39,749 nt of DNA. It comes from Streptomyces sp. SolWspMP-5a-2. Lineage in GTDB: Bacteria; Actinomycetota; Actinomycetes; Streptomycetales; Streptomycetaceae. Below, piece by piece: positions 7,252 to 15,295 of the stretch; within the stretch, counting starts at the first letter, position 1, and every line of letters starts with the position of its first letter. Made by a program: the position numbers and the translations under genes. The notes below the pieces were generated by a model. That model saw nothing but the letters and a program-made list of their open reading frames with translations. It made no database searches and was not told the origin of the DNA. The stretch covers positions 1 to 39,749 of the forward strand of contig NZ_FMCI01000337.1 in NCBI RefSeq assembly GCF_900091845.1, read 5' to 3'.

Positions 7252-8664
7252 TCACGCGGGCAGCGCGAAGTCGGCGACGCGCAGCGCCGAGGGGGTCGTA
7301 CCGGTGGACTTCTCCTGGTAGAGGAACGACAGCGTGTTGTCCCCGCGCACCCGCCACTCGTCGACGACGACCTCGCCGAAGGCGTTCAGTCCGCCGCCGT
7401 CGTACAGCAGCGTCCAGTCGGTGTACCCGGAGGCGCGGGAGGCCCCGGCGATCCGGCCGTAGGGCAGGACGGCGTAGGCGTTGTCGTAGCGGTCGAGGAC
7501 CAGGCGGGTGCGCTGGCTGGAGTCGAGCGGGACCGGGATCTCGGTCTTCTGCCAGCTCCCGGCGGCGTTCTTGCGCACGTGGAAGGCGCGTCCGTGCGCG
7601 GTGCGGTCGGCGACGTACCCGGTGGTGCACTGGCCGAAGCGGCCGGGCACGTAGCTGATGATCGCGTGCGGCCGGCCGGCCGAGTCGGTGGCCTGGCTCT
7701 CCTGGTTCATCAGGGAGTGGTCGGGGTCGAGCGGGTCGACGACGAGACCGGGGTCGCCGATGCCGACGGTGTCCGTGGTTCCCGTGGCGCCGACGAGGGT
7801 GCCCGCGTCGTTGCGCCAGGTGCGGCCCCGGTCGGTGGAGTGGACGTAGCCGGTGTCGTGGTTGGTGATGCCACCGCCGTCGCACATGACCGCGCCGTTC
7901 TGCTCGCGCCAGGTGAAGAAGGCGTGCAGGCGTCCCGAGGCGTCGTAGTCGATGCCGTGCAGGTACATGTTGCGGGCGGTGCTGGAGCCGTGGGCGCTGG
8001 TGTAGGTGCCCGTCGAGCTGGACCACTCCCCCAGCGCCCGCCAGGTCGAACCGTCGTACTCGGCCAGGGCGTTGCGGCCGTTGCCCGAGACCCCGGCGCG
8101 GTAGCTGAGCTGGAGGCGGCCCTCGGGGGTGGCGACGAACTGCGGGTAGGTGAACTGGGAGGTGAGGGCGAGCCCGTCCAGGGTGGTCTGGACGGCGCCG
8201 AAGGCCGACGCGCTCCACCCGGTGGAGGCCGGGGAGTCGAGGAGACCGGCCACGGACTTCAGGTAGAAGAAGCCGTCGCTGTGCGAGTCCATGTTCAGGT
8301 GGAGGCGCCCGTCGGTCTTCGAGACGCCCATCGAGACGACGTTGTGGGAGTCGTCGCTCTTGAGGCGGTGCGGCAGGGTGACGGCCGACCAGGTGGTGGC
8401 GCCGAGGGCGCGGCGGCCGACGACCGCGTCGCGGGTGGCGGTGTACCAGGCCGCGTACTGGTACCCCTTGTACGTCAACAGGCCGTTCTTCTGGAACGAG
8501 TTGTTGTTGACCAGCCCGTCGTAGGAGACGAAGTAGATCGCCCGCGCGTCGAGCAGGGTGGTGCCCCGGGCGGTCACGGAGGGGCCGGGTTCGGCCGCCC
8601 GCGCGACGCCGGGGGCGGCGACGGCCGCCAGCACGGCGGTCGCGAGTACGGTACGTCTCCTCAT
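7252..8664 (-). CDS. Secreted BNR-repeat propeller, candidate rhamnose-releasing polysaccharide lyase
   Basis: A 470-residue exported protein with an N-terminal RRR motif, a hydrophobic core and an ARA-AEP cleavage site near residue 23. The mature part resembles BNR_4-type proteins. Markers are DDSHNVVSMGVSKTDGRLHL (about 104-123), a QFTYPQFVATPEGRLQLSYR blade and LHGIDYDASGRLHAFFTWRE (about 235-254). These conserved His/Tyr blades occur in propeller polysaccharide lyases such as ulvan lyases and rhamnose-glucuronate lyases. Its place between rhaM and the LacI gene suggests that it frees L-rhamnose or rhamnosyl oligomers outside the cell for the RhaSTPQ importer. Lyase activity and substrate are inference; a sialidase-like or binding-only role is possible. 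A 78-base gap with GC-rich dyad sequence separates it from rhaM, so its level may be set separately. Confidence 0.8.
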   Translation of the reverse strand: MRRRTVLATAVLAAVAAPGVARAAEPGPSVTARGTTLLDARAIYFVSYDGLVNNNSFQKNGLLTYKGYQYAAWYTATRDAVVGRRALGATTWSAVTLPHRLKSDDSHNVVSMGVSKTDGRLHLNMDSHSDGFFYLKSVAGLLDSPASTGWSASAFGAVQTTLDGLALTSQFTYPQFVATPEGRLQLSYRAGVSGNGRNALAEYDGSTWRALGEWSSSTGTYTSAHGSSTARNMYLHGIDYDASGRLHAFFTWREQNGAVMCDGGGITNHDTGYVHSTDRGRTWRNDAGTLVGATGTTDTVGIGDPGLVVDPLDPDHSLMNQESQATDSAGRPHAIISYVPGRFGQCTTGYVADRTAHGRAFHVRKNAAGSWQKTEIPVPLDSSQRTRLVLDRYDNAYAVLPYGRIAGASRASGYTDWTLLYDGGGLNAFGEVVVDEWRVRGDNTLSFLYQEKSTGTTPSALRVADFALPA

Positions 8665-8742
8665 GGTGCGGCTCCTGGTGGGTGGGGGGACACGGCCCCG
8701 ACGGGCCGCGCCCGGCGCGGTGTCACACCGTCCGTGGGACGG

Positions 8743-9063
8743 TCAGGCGAGGTGGAAGACCTCGGTGAGGGGAGTCATCGCCTCGTCGGGACGGGCGCCG
8801 TCCAGCGTCTCGAAGAACGGCGCCATCTCGGCCTGCCAGCGGGCGTTGACGCCGGTGGCCTCCATGCCCGCCCTGGCCGCGCGGAAGTCCTCGGTCTCCA
8901 GGTAGCCGACGAGCAGGCCGTCCTCGCGCAGGAAGAGCGAGTAGTTGTGCCAGCCGGTGGCCGAGAGCGCCGCGCGCATCTCGGGCCACACGGTGGCGTG
9001 CCGCTCGCGGTACTCGTCGAGGCGGTCCGCCCTGACCTTCAGCAGGAAGCACACGCGCTGCAT
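8743..9063 (-). CDS. rhaM: L-rhamnose mutarotase
   Basis: A 106-residue protein that interconverts alpha- and beta-L-rhamnopyranose, supplying the anomer used by the isomerase. The family length is about 104. The catalytic His22 region reads EYRERHATVWPEM, and the ferredoxin-like core includes GWHNYSLFLREDGLLVGYLE. The ATG at 9063 has GAGGGG in front. The frame extends further upstream, but that part overlaps the rhaS 3' end and has no support. It follows rhaS by 17 bases in the leftward operon, the same order of functions as in rhizobial rhaSTPQU(K) operons. Confidence 0.93.
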   Translation of the reverse strand: MQRVCFLLKVRADRLDEYRERHATVWPEMRAALSATGWHNYSLFLREDGLLVGYLETEDFRAARAGMEATGVNARWQAEMAPFFETLDGARPDEAMTPLTEVFHLA

Positions 9064-9080
9064 GAACACCCCTCGCCGGA

Positions 9081-10160
9081 TCAGAAGTTGAACTGGTCGA
9101 TGTTCTTGGCGTCGAACACGGTCGGCTTGCCGAGGTTGATCACGCCGTCCTTGCCGATGGTGTACTCGGTGTCGCCGGCCTTGAAGGTCTCGCCCTCCTT
9201 GCCGGTGATCTGCCCGGAGGCGAGGGCGACGGCGGTGCGGGCGGCGAGGTCGCCCAGGCGCGCCGGGTCCCACAGCTCGAACGCGTCGACGGTGCCGTTC
9301 TTGACGTACTTGCGCATGTCGTTGGGGGTGCCGAGACCGGTCAGCTTGACCTTGCCCTTGTACTTGGAGCCGGACAGGTACTGGGCCGCGGCCTTGATGC
9401 CGACGGTGGTCGGGGAGATGATCCCCTTCAGCTTCGGGTACTCCTGGAGCAGGCCCTGGGTCTGCTGGAAGGACGCCTGCGCGTCGTCGTTGCCGTACGC
9501 GACCTTGACCAGCTTGATGTCCTTGTACTTCGGGTCCTTGAGTTCGTCCTTCATGAACTCGATCCAGGTGTTCTGGTTGGTGGCGGTCTGCGCGGCCGAC
9601 AGGATCGCGATCTCGCCCTTGTAGCCGATCTGTTCGGCGAGCAGCTGCACCTCGGTGCGGCCCAGGTCCTCGGCGCTGGCCTGCGAGACGAAGGCGTTGC
9701 GGCAGTCGGTCTTGGTGTCCGAGTCATAGGTGACGATCTTGATGTCGTTCTTCATCGCCTGCTTGAGCGCGGTGCACAGCGCGCCCGGGTCCTGCGCGGA
9801 GACGGCGATCGCGTCGACCTGCTGCTGGGTGAGGGTGTTGACGTAACTGACCTGTCCCGAGGTGTCGGTGGCGCTGGAGGGGCCCACCTCCTTGTACTTC
9901 TCGCCCAGTTCGGCGAGGGCCTTCTCGCCGCCCTTGTCGGCGGAGGTGAAGTACGGGTTGTTGACCTGCTTGGGCAGGAAGCCGACCGTCAGGCCCTTCT
10001 TCAGCGCGGCGCCCGGGTCCGCCTTCCCGGCGCTCGCTGCGGCGGAGCTGTCGTCCTTGACGTCGTTCTTCGTGGTGCCGCCGCAGGCGGTGACGGCGAG
10101 CGCGAGGGAGGTGGCGGCGGCGAGGGCCGCACCGGCACGGCGGAGGGATGACTTGCGCAT
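9081..10160 (-). CDS. rhaS: Rhamnose ABC transporter substrate-binding lipoprotein
   Basis: A 359-residue periplasmic-binding-type lipoprotein of the sugar/ribose class. The signal ends in a lipobox VTACGG with Cys26, which anchors it outside the membrane. The fold markers are VGFLPKQVNNPYF, the strand DAIAVSAQDPGALCTALKQA and ELWDPARLGDLAARTA, typical of RhaS proteins of the CUT2 type. ATG at 10160 follows AAGGAA. It is encoded 30 bases after rhaQ and just before rhaM, so rhamnose specificity comes from context and family resemblance together. Confidence 0.92.
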   Translation of the reverse strand: MRKSSLRRAGAALAAATSLALAVTACGGTTKNDVKDDSSAAASAGKADPGAALKKGLTVGFLPKQVNNPYFTSADKGGEKALAELGEKYKEVGPSSATDTSGQVSYVNTLTQQQVDAIAVSAQDPGALCTALKQAMKNDIKIVTYDSDTKTDCRNAFVSQASAEDLGRTEVQLLAEQIGYKGEIAILSAAQTATNQNTWIEFMKDELKDPKYKDIKLVKVAYGNDDAQASFQQTQGLLQEYPKLKGIISPTTVGIKAAAQYLSGSKYKGKVKLTGLGTPNDMRKYVKNGTVDAFELWDPARLGDLAARTAVALASGQITGKEGETFKAGDTEYTIGKDGVINLGKPTVFDAKNIDQFNF

Positions 10161-10190
10161 CGTGGAGTTCCTTTACGGGGGTGGGCTGGC

Positions 10191-11183
10191 TTACGGCGTC
10201 GGTGTCGGGTCGGCGGCTCTGCGGCCCGCCCGCGCGACGGAGATCTGGCGTGCGACCCGGGGGCCGAGCACGGAGACGACGAGCAGGACGCCGGTGACGA
10301 CGATCTGCGACTGGGCGGAGACGTTGAGCAGGCTCATGACGTTCTGGAGCGCGCCCAGCAGGAACACCCCGGCGATCGCGCCGCCGAGCGTGCCCCTGCC
10401 GCCGTCGAAGTCGATGCCGCCCAGCAGCACGGCGGCGACGACGGAGAGTTCGAGTCCGGTGGCGTTGTCGTAGCGGGCGCTGGCGTAGTGCAGGGCCCAG
10501 AACACGCCGGTGAGGGAGGCCATCAGGCCGGTGAGGACGAACAGGACGAGCTTCTGGCGCCTGACCCGGATCCCGGCGAACCGGGCGGCCTCCTCGCTGG
10601 CGCCGATCGCGAACAGCGACCGGCCGAACGGGGTGGCGTGCAGGGCGACGACGGCGACGGCGAGCAGCACCAGGAAAGGCAGGAACGCCTGCGGCAGGAA
10701 GGTGTCGCCGATCCGTCCGGCCGCGAAGTCCAGGTACTGGGTGGGGAAGTCGGTGACCGCGTCGGAGCCGAGCACGATCTGCGCGATGCCCCGGTAGGCG
10801 GCCAGGGTGCCGATGGTGACGGCCAGCGAGGGCAGTCCGAGACGGGTGACGAGCAGGCCGTTGACCAGCCCGCAGCAGACGCCGAGCAGCAGGCAGAGCG
10901 GGACGATGGTCTCGATCGCCATGCCCTCGTTCCACAGCCTGCCCATCACCGCGCCGGAGAGACCGGCCGTGGAGGCGACGGACAGGTCGATCTCCCCGGA
11001 GACCACGAGCAGCGTCATAGGCAGCGCGATCAGGGCGATCGGCAGCGTGTTGCCGAGCAGGAACGACAGGTTGAGGGCGTTGCCGAAGCCGTCGACGCAT
11101 CCGAACGAGAGCAGCAGCAGGACGATCAGGAGGGCGCCGACGACGGTGTCCCAGCGGACGGCGCGCGACAAGGACTCAGGCAT
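10191..11183 (-). CDS. rhaQ: Rhamnose ABC transporter permease
   Basis: A 330-residue integral membrane protein of the ribose-type (BPD_transp_2) permease family. It has about nine or ten hydrophobic helices and the conserved loop SGEIDLSVASTAGLSG. Near the C-terminus is LLGGIDFDGGRGTLGGAIAG, the glycine-rich coupling region. Its ATG (11183) lies inside the end of rhaP, an 8-base overlap that suggests translational coupling. The P/Q names follow gene order in known rha operons and could be swapped. Confidence 0.9.
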   Translation of the reverse strand: MPESLSRAVRWDTVVGALLIVLLLLSFGCVDGFGNALNLSFLLGNTLPIALIALPMTLLVVSGEIDLSVASTAGLSGAVMGRLWNEGMAIETIVPLCLLLGVCCGLVNGLLVTRLGLPSLAVTIGTLAAYRGIAQIVLGSDAVTDFPTQYLDFAAGRIGDTFLPQAFLPFLVLLAVAVVALHATPFGRSLFAIGASEEAARFAGIRVRRQKLVLFVLTGLMASLTGVFWALHYASARYDNATGLELSVVAAVLLGGIDFDGGRGTLGGAIAGVFLLGALQNVMSLLNVSAQSQIVVTGVLLVVSVLGPRVARQISVARAGRRAADPTPTP

Positions 11184-12270
11184 TGCGGGAGCTCCCCTTC
11201 TCCGGGGCGGGCCGCCGGGCGCCGTCGCCGGCCGGCCTCTTCGCCGTGGACTTCTTCAGCGCGGTCGCCACCCGCAGGGCCACGATCCGGTCGACCGCGA
11301 TGGCGAGCAGCAGCAGCACGCCGTTGATGGCGAGGACCCACACCGAGCTGACGCCGAGGGCGGGCAGCACGCTGTTGATGCTGGTGAGCAGGAGGGCGCC
11401 GAGGGCGGCGCCGTAGACGCTGCCCGAGCCGCCGGTGAAGACCACGCCGCCGACCACGACCGCGCTGACGACGGTGAGTTCGTAGCCGTTGCCGGTGCCG
11501 GAGTCGACGTTGCCGAACCGGGCGAGGTACAGCGCGCCGGCCAGACCGGCGAGCGCCCCGCAGAAGGTGTAGGCGGTCAGGATGCGCTTGCGGACCGGGA
11601 TGCCGGCCAGCCGGGCGGCCTCGGGGTTGGAGCCGAGGGCGTAGGACTCGCGTCCCGAGCCGAAGTGCTTGAGGTAGTAGGCGGTCGCGACCAGGACGGC
11701 GAGCGCGATGAGCGCGAGCCACGGCACGGCCGAGACGCCGCCCGAGCCGAAGTCGACGAATCCGCCGGGGAGGTCGGCGGCGGTGATCTGCCGGGAGCCG
11801 ACCCAGATGGAGTCGACGCCGCGGATGATGTAGAGCGTGCCGAGGGTGACGACCAGCGCGGGCACCTGGCCGAGGCTGACGAGCAGCCCGTTGAGCAGCC
11901 CGCAGCCGACGCCGAGCAGGACCGCGAGGACGATCGCGACGACGGGGTTCCCGCCGCCGTGCAGATAGGTCCCGGCGGCGAAGGCGCTGATGCCGAGGGT
12001 GGAGCCGACCGAGAGGTCGACGTTGCGGGTGATGACGACCAGTGACTGTCCGGTGGCGACCAGCACCAGGATCGTCGCGTTCAGCAGCAGGTCCTTGATG
12101 CCCTGCTCGGAAAGGAACTCGCTGTTGCCCGCCTGGGTGACGGCGATCATCACCAGGAAGACGACCAGGATGGCGAGTTCGCGCATCTTGAAGACGCGGT
12201 CCACCAGCCGGGTGCCGCTGGACGGCGGCAGTTCGGCGGCGGGCGCGGACTCGGGTGCGGTCACCGTCAT
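11176..12270 (-). CDS. rhaP: Rhamnose ABC transporter permease
   Basis: A 364-residue partner permease of the same family as rhaQ. It carries the conserved TRNVDLSVGSTLGISAF loop (residues about 82-98) and the glycine-rich VVVGGVVFTGGSGSVYGAALG segment. A hydrophilic N-terminal lead of about 28 residues and a basic C-terminal tail (KKSTAKRPAGDGARR) extend into the cytoplasm. It starts 25 bases after the rhaT stop and overlaps rhaQ, so the two membrane subunits are expected to be made in equal amounts and to pair in one transporter. Confidence 0.9.
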   Translation of the reverse strand: MTVTAPESAPAAELPPSSGTRLVDRVFKMRELAILVVFLVMIAVTQAGNSEFLSEQGIKDLLLNATILVLVATGQSLVVITRNVDLSVGSTLGISAFAAGTYLHGGGNPVVAIVLAVLLGVGCGLLNGLLVSLGQVPALVVTLGTLYIIRGVDSIWVGSRQITAADLPGGFVDFGSGGVSAVPWLALIALAVLVATAYYLKHFGSGRESYALGSNPEAARLAGIPVRKRILTAYTFCGALAGLAGALYLARFGNVDSGTGNGYELTVVSAVVVGGVVFTGGSGSVYGAALGALLLTSINSVLPALGVSSVWVLAINGVLLLLAIAVDRIVALRVATALKKSTAKRPAGDGARRPAPEKGSSRNA

Positions 12271-12295
12271 GCGGCGGCCCTCCGTACGGGTTCGG

Positions 12296-13813
12296 TCATG
12301 CGGCGGCCCTCCCGGTCGCCGCGGCCATCACGGTCTCCTCGGTGGCCTCGGCACGGGGGATCTCGGCGGTCAGGCGGCCCTCGTGCATGACGAGTACGCG
12401 GTCGGCCATGCCGAGGATCTCGGGCAGGTCGGAGGAGATCATCAGGACGGCGACGCCGTCGGCGGCCAACTGGCTGAGCAGCCGGTGCACTTCGGCCTTG
12501 GTGCCGACGTCGATGCCCCGGGTGGGTTCGTCGACGATCAGCACCCCGGGGCCGGTGGCGAGCCACTTGGCGAGGACGACCTTCTGCTGGTTGCCGCCGG
12601 AGAGCGTGGAGACGGCGTCGGCGATCCGGGAGTACTTCACCTGGAGCCTGACCGCCCAGTCGAGGGAGCGGCTGCGTTCGGCGCCGCGGTCCATCAGCCC
12701 GGCCCGCACGGTGGTGCGCAGTCCGGTGAGGCCGATGTTGCGCTCGATGGACATGCCCATCACCAGGCCCTGGGCCCGGCGGTCCTCGGGGACCAGGGCG
12801 AGTCCGGCGGCCATCGCGGTGGAGGGGGCGCCGTTGGTGAGCGCCCTGCCGTCCACCTCGACGCCGCCCGCGTCCCAGCGGTCGATGCCGAAGACGGCGC
12901 GCGCGACCTCGGTGCGGCCCGCGCCGACGAGTCCGGCGAGGCCGACGATCTCGCCCCTGCGCACCTCGAAGGAGATGTCGGTGAAGACGCCCTCGCGGGT
13001 GAGCCGCTTGACGCTGAGGGCGACCTCGCCCGCCGTGACGTCCTGCTTCGGGTACAGCTCGTCGAGGTCGCGGCCCACCATGCGGCGGACCAGGTCGTCC
13101 TCGGTCATGCCGTCGAGGGGCTCGCTGGAGATGAGGCCGCCGTCGCGCAGGGTGGTGACCCGGCGGCAGATCTGGAAGATCTCCTCCAGCCGGTGGGAGA
13201 TGAACAGGACGGCGGCGCCCTGGTCGCGCAGGGTGCGCACGACGCCGAAGAGGCGGGCGACCTCGCTGCCGGTGAGGGCCGCGGTCGGCTCGTCCATGAC
13301 GAGGACGCGGGCCTCGAAGGAGAGGGCCTTGGCGATCTCGACGATCTGCTGGTCGGCGATGGACAGGCCGCGGGCGGGCCGGTCCGGGTCGAGGTCGACG
13401 CCGAGCCGCCGCATCAGCGCCTCCGTCGCCGCGCGGGTGGCCCTGTGGTCGATCCGGCCGAACGCGCGCCGGGGCTGGCGGCCCATGAAGATGTTCTCGG
13501 CGATCGACAGGTCGGGGAAGAGCGTGGGCTCCTGGTAGATGACGGCGATGCCGGCGTCCCTGGCGTCGCCGGGGCCGTGGAAGACGACGGGCTCGCCGTC
13601 GAGCAGCACCCGGCCGGCGTCGGGCCGGTGGACACCGGCGAGCGTCTTGATGAGGGTCGACTTGCCCGCGCCGTTCTCCCCGGCGAGCGCGTGCACCTCG
13701 CCGGGGAACAGCCGCAGGGAAACGTCCCGCAGGGCGCGCACCGCTCCGAAGGACTTCGAGATGTCCTCCAGCGCGAGCACCGGGGCCGGACCCGTGTCGG
13801 ACGGGTGGGTCAT
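12296..13813 (-). CDS. rhaT: Rhamnose ABC transporter ATP-binding protein (double ABC domain)
   Basis: A 505-residue sugar-class ATPase with two fused nucleotide-binding domains. The first has Walker A GENGAGKST (45-53), a degenerate signature LSIADQQIVEIAKAL and Walker B VLVMDEPTAAL. The second has the usual non-canonical P-loop GLVGAGRTEV, the signature LSGGNQQKVVLAKWL and VLIVDEPTRGI. This matches the RbsA/RhaT layout and length of about 500 residues. The ATG at 13813 has GAGGAGC eight bases upstream; an in-frame start at 13870 would run through the operator and is rejected. It is the first gene of the leftward operon, with its promoter at 13884-13913. Confidence 0.93.
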   Translation of the reverse strand: MTHPSDTGPAPVLALEDISKSFGAVRALRDVSLRLFPGEVHALAGENGAGKSTLIKTLAGVHRPDAGRVLLDGEPVVFHGPGDARDAGIAVIYQEPTLFPDLSIAENIFMGRQPRRAFGRIDHRATRAATEALMRRLGVDLDPDRPARGLSIADQQIVEIAKALSFEARVLVMDEPTAALTGSEVARLFGVVRTLRDQGAAVLFISHRLEEIFQICRRVTTLRDGGLISSEPLDGMTEDDLVRRMVGRDLDELYPKQDVTAGEVALSVKRLTREGVFTDISFEVRRGEIVGLAGLVGAGRTEVARAVFGIDRWDAGGVEVDGRALTNGAPSTAMAAGLALVPEDRRAQGLVMGMSIERNIGLTGLRTTVRAGLMDRGAERSRSLDWAVRLQVKYSRIADAVSTLSGGNQQKVVLAKWLATGPGVLIVDEPTRGIDVGTKAEVHRLLSQLAADGVAVLMISSDLPEILGMADRVLVMHEGRLTAEIPRAEATEETVMAAATGRAAA

Positions 13814-13857
13814 GAAGGGCTCCTCGACGACGCTCGGACCCTGTCCGCACAGCGTCG

Positions 13858-13869
13858 TGAAAGGTTTCA
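13858..13869. promoter_or_regulatory. LacI-type operator for the rhaT operon
   Basis: TGAAAGGTTTCA is a 12-bp dyad with TGAAA/TTTCA arms. It lies 14 bases downstream of the rhaT -10, where a bound LacI protein would block initiation. It shares the TGAA...TTCA frame with the site at 14035-14046. Confidence 0.65.
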
Positions 13870-13883
13870 ACTTGGTTGCCGGG

Positions 13884-13913
13884 ACGTTAGGCGCGTGCGC
13901 CAGGTCACGTCAA
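13884..13913 (-). promoter_or_regulatory. rhaT operon promoter
   Basis: On the minus strand TTGACG (13913-13908), 18 bases and TAACGT (13889-13884) make a good housekeeping-type promoter. Initiation is expected near 13876, leaving a leader of about 60 bases that contains the operator. Confidence 0.7.
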
Positions 13914-13923
13914 TGGGTCCACC

Positions 13924-13938
13924 TCGAAAAGTTTTCGA
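13924..13938. promoter_or_regulatory. Additional dyad between the two rha promoters
   Basis: TCGAAAAGTTTTCGA is a 15-bp dyad with 7-base arms around a central G. It lies 10 bases upstream of the rhaT -35 and about 60 bases upstream of the rhaI -35. It could be an upstream regulator site or an auxiliary LacI site; its odd centre differs from the two promoter operators. Confidence 0.45.
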
Positions 13939-13998
13939 CGCGCTGACGAGATCCCAAGGTCACGGTATGAACAAGAGGAGCGCCCTCTGTCGTAGGGG

Positions 13999-14027
13999 TT
14001 GACACCCGATCGACACCCTCTTAGTTT
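13999..14027 (+). promoter_or_regulatory. rhaI operon promoter
   Basis: TTGACA (13999-14004), a 17-base spacer and TAGTTT (14022-14027) form a near-ideal vegetative promoter. The expected start of transcription is near 14034, at the edge of the operator. Confidence 0.8.
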
Positions 14028-14034
14028 CCGGTGC

Positions 14035-14046
14035 TGAATCGATTCA
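14035..14046. promoter_or_regulatory. LacI-type operator for the rhaI operon
   Basis: TGAATCGATTCA is a perfect 12-bp palindrome with the central CG typical of LacI-family sites. It begins eight bases after the -10 and ends 27 bases before the rhaI start codon, an ideal repression position. Confidence 0.8.
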
Positions 14047-14073
14047 TACCCGCGCTGCTACAGGAGCCCTGAC

Positions 14074-15234
14074 GTGACCGAACTCGACGCGGTGAAGGCC
14101 GCGCTCAAGACCCAGGCCGTAGAGACGCCGTCGTGGGCGTACGGGAACTCGGGCACCCGCTTCAAGGTGTTCGCCCAGCAGGGCGTGCCCCGCGACCCGC
14201 GGGAGAAGCTGGCGGACGCCGCCAAGGTCCACGAGTTCACCGGCGCCGCCCCGACCGTCGCCCTGCACATCCCCTGGGACAAGGTCGACGACTACGCCGC
14301 GCTGGCGAAGCACGCCGAGGAGCTGGGCCTGAGGCTGGGCACCGTCAACTCCAACACCTTCCAGGACGACGCCTACAAGCTGGGCAGCGTCTGCCACCCG
14401 GACGCGGCGGTCCGCCGCAAGGCGCTCGACCACCTGCTGGAGTGCGTCGACATCATGGACGCCACCGGCTCCAAGGACCTCAAGCTCTGGCTCGCGGACG
14501 GCACCAACTACCCGGGCCAGGACGACATCCGCGCGCGCCAGGACCGGCTCGCCGAGGGCCTGGCCGCCGTCTACGGCCGGCTCGGCGACGACCAGCGCCT
14601 GCTCCTGGAGTACAAGCTGTTCGAGCCCGCGTTCTACTCGACGGACGTCCCGGACTGGGGCACCGCCTACGCGCACTGCCTCAAGCTCGGCGAGAAGGCC
14701 CAGGTCGTCGTGGACACCGGCCACCACGCGCCCGGTACCAACATCGAGTTCATCGTCGCCACCCTGCTGCGCGAGAGGAAGCTCGGCGCTTTCGACTTCA
14801 ACTCGCGCTTCTACGCCGACGACGACCTGATGGCCGGTGCCGCCGACCCCTTCCAGCTCTTCCGCATCATGTACGAGGTCGTGCGCGGCGGCGGGTTCAC
14901 CCCGGAGATCGCCTTCATGCTCGACCAGTGCCACAACATCGAGGCGAAGATCCCCGCCATCATCCGCTCCGTCATGAACGTCCAGGAGGCGACCGCGAAG
15001 GCCCTGCTGGTCGACCGCGACGCCCTGGCGCGGGCGCAGGCCGCGGGCGACGTCCTGGACGCCAACGCCGTCCTCATGGACGCCTACAACACCGACGTGC
15101 GCCCCCTGCTCGCCGAGGTGCGCGAGGAGCTGGGGCTCGACCCCGACCCGATGGGCGCCTACCGCAGGTCCGGCTGGCAGGAGCACATCGTCGCCACCCG
15201 GGTCGGCGGCACCCAGGCCGGCTGGGGCGCCTGA
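14074..15234 (+). CDS. rhaI: L-rhamnose isomerase
   Basis: A 386-residue cytoplasmic metal-dependent isomerase converting L-rhamnose to L-rhamnulose. It belongs to the RhaI (Pseudomonas/Sinorhizobium) branch rather than the longer E. coli RhaA type. The TIM-barrel metal ligands are visible as Glu179 in LLEYKLFEP, Asp214 with His217 in VVDTGHHAPG and Asp241 in FDFNSRFYADDD. The GTG at 14074 has CAGGAG seven bases upstream. It is the first gene of the rightward operon and is directly preceded by a TTGACA promoter with a LacI palindrome at the initiation point. The next gene follows after 61 bases. Confidence 0.95.
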   Translation: MTELDAVKAALKTQAVETPSWAYGNSGTRFKVFAQQGVPRDPREKLADAAKVHEFTGAAPTVALHIPWDKVDDYAALAKHAEELGLRLGTVNSNTFQDDAYKLGSVCHPDAAVRRKALDHLLECVDIMDATGSKDLKLWLADGTNYPGQDDIRARQDRLAEGLAAVYGRLGDDQRLLLEYKLFEPAFYSTDVPDWGTAYAHCLKLGEKAQVVVDTGHHAPGTNIEFIVATLLRERKLGAFDFNSRFYADDDLMAGAADPFQLFRIMYEVVRGGGFTPEIAFMLDQCHNIEAKIPAIIRSVMNVQEATAKALLVDRDALARAQAAGDVLDANAVLMDAYNTDVRPLLAEVREELGLDPDPMGAYRRSGWQEHIVATRVGGTQAGWGA

Positions 15235-15295
15235 CCTCCCTCCCCCGCTGGCGACCCACCCGCACCGTTCCGTCGACGCAAGGAAGAGACCGACC

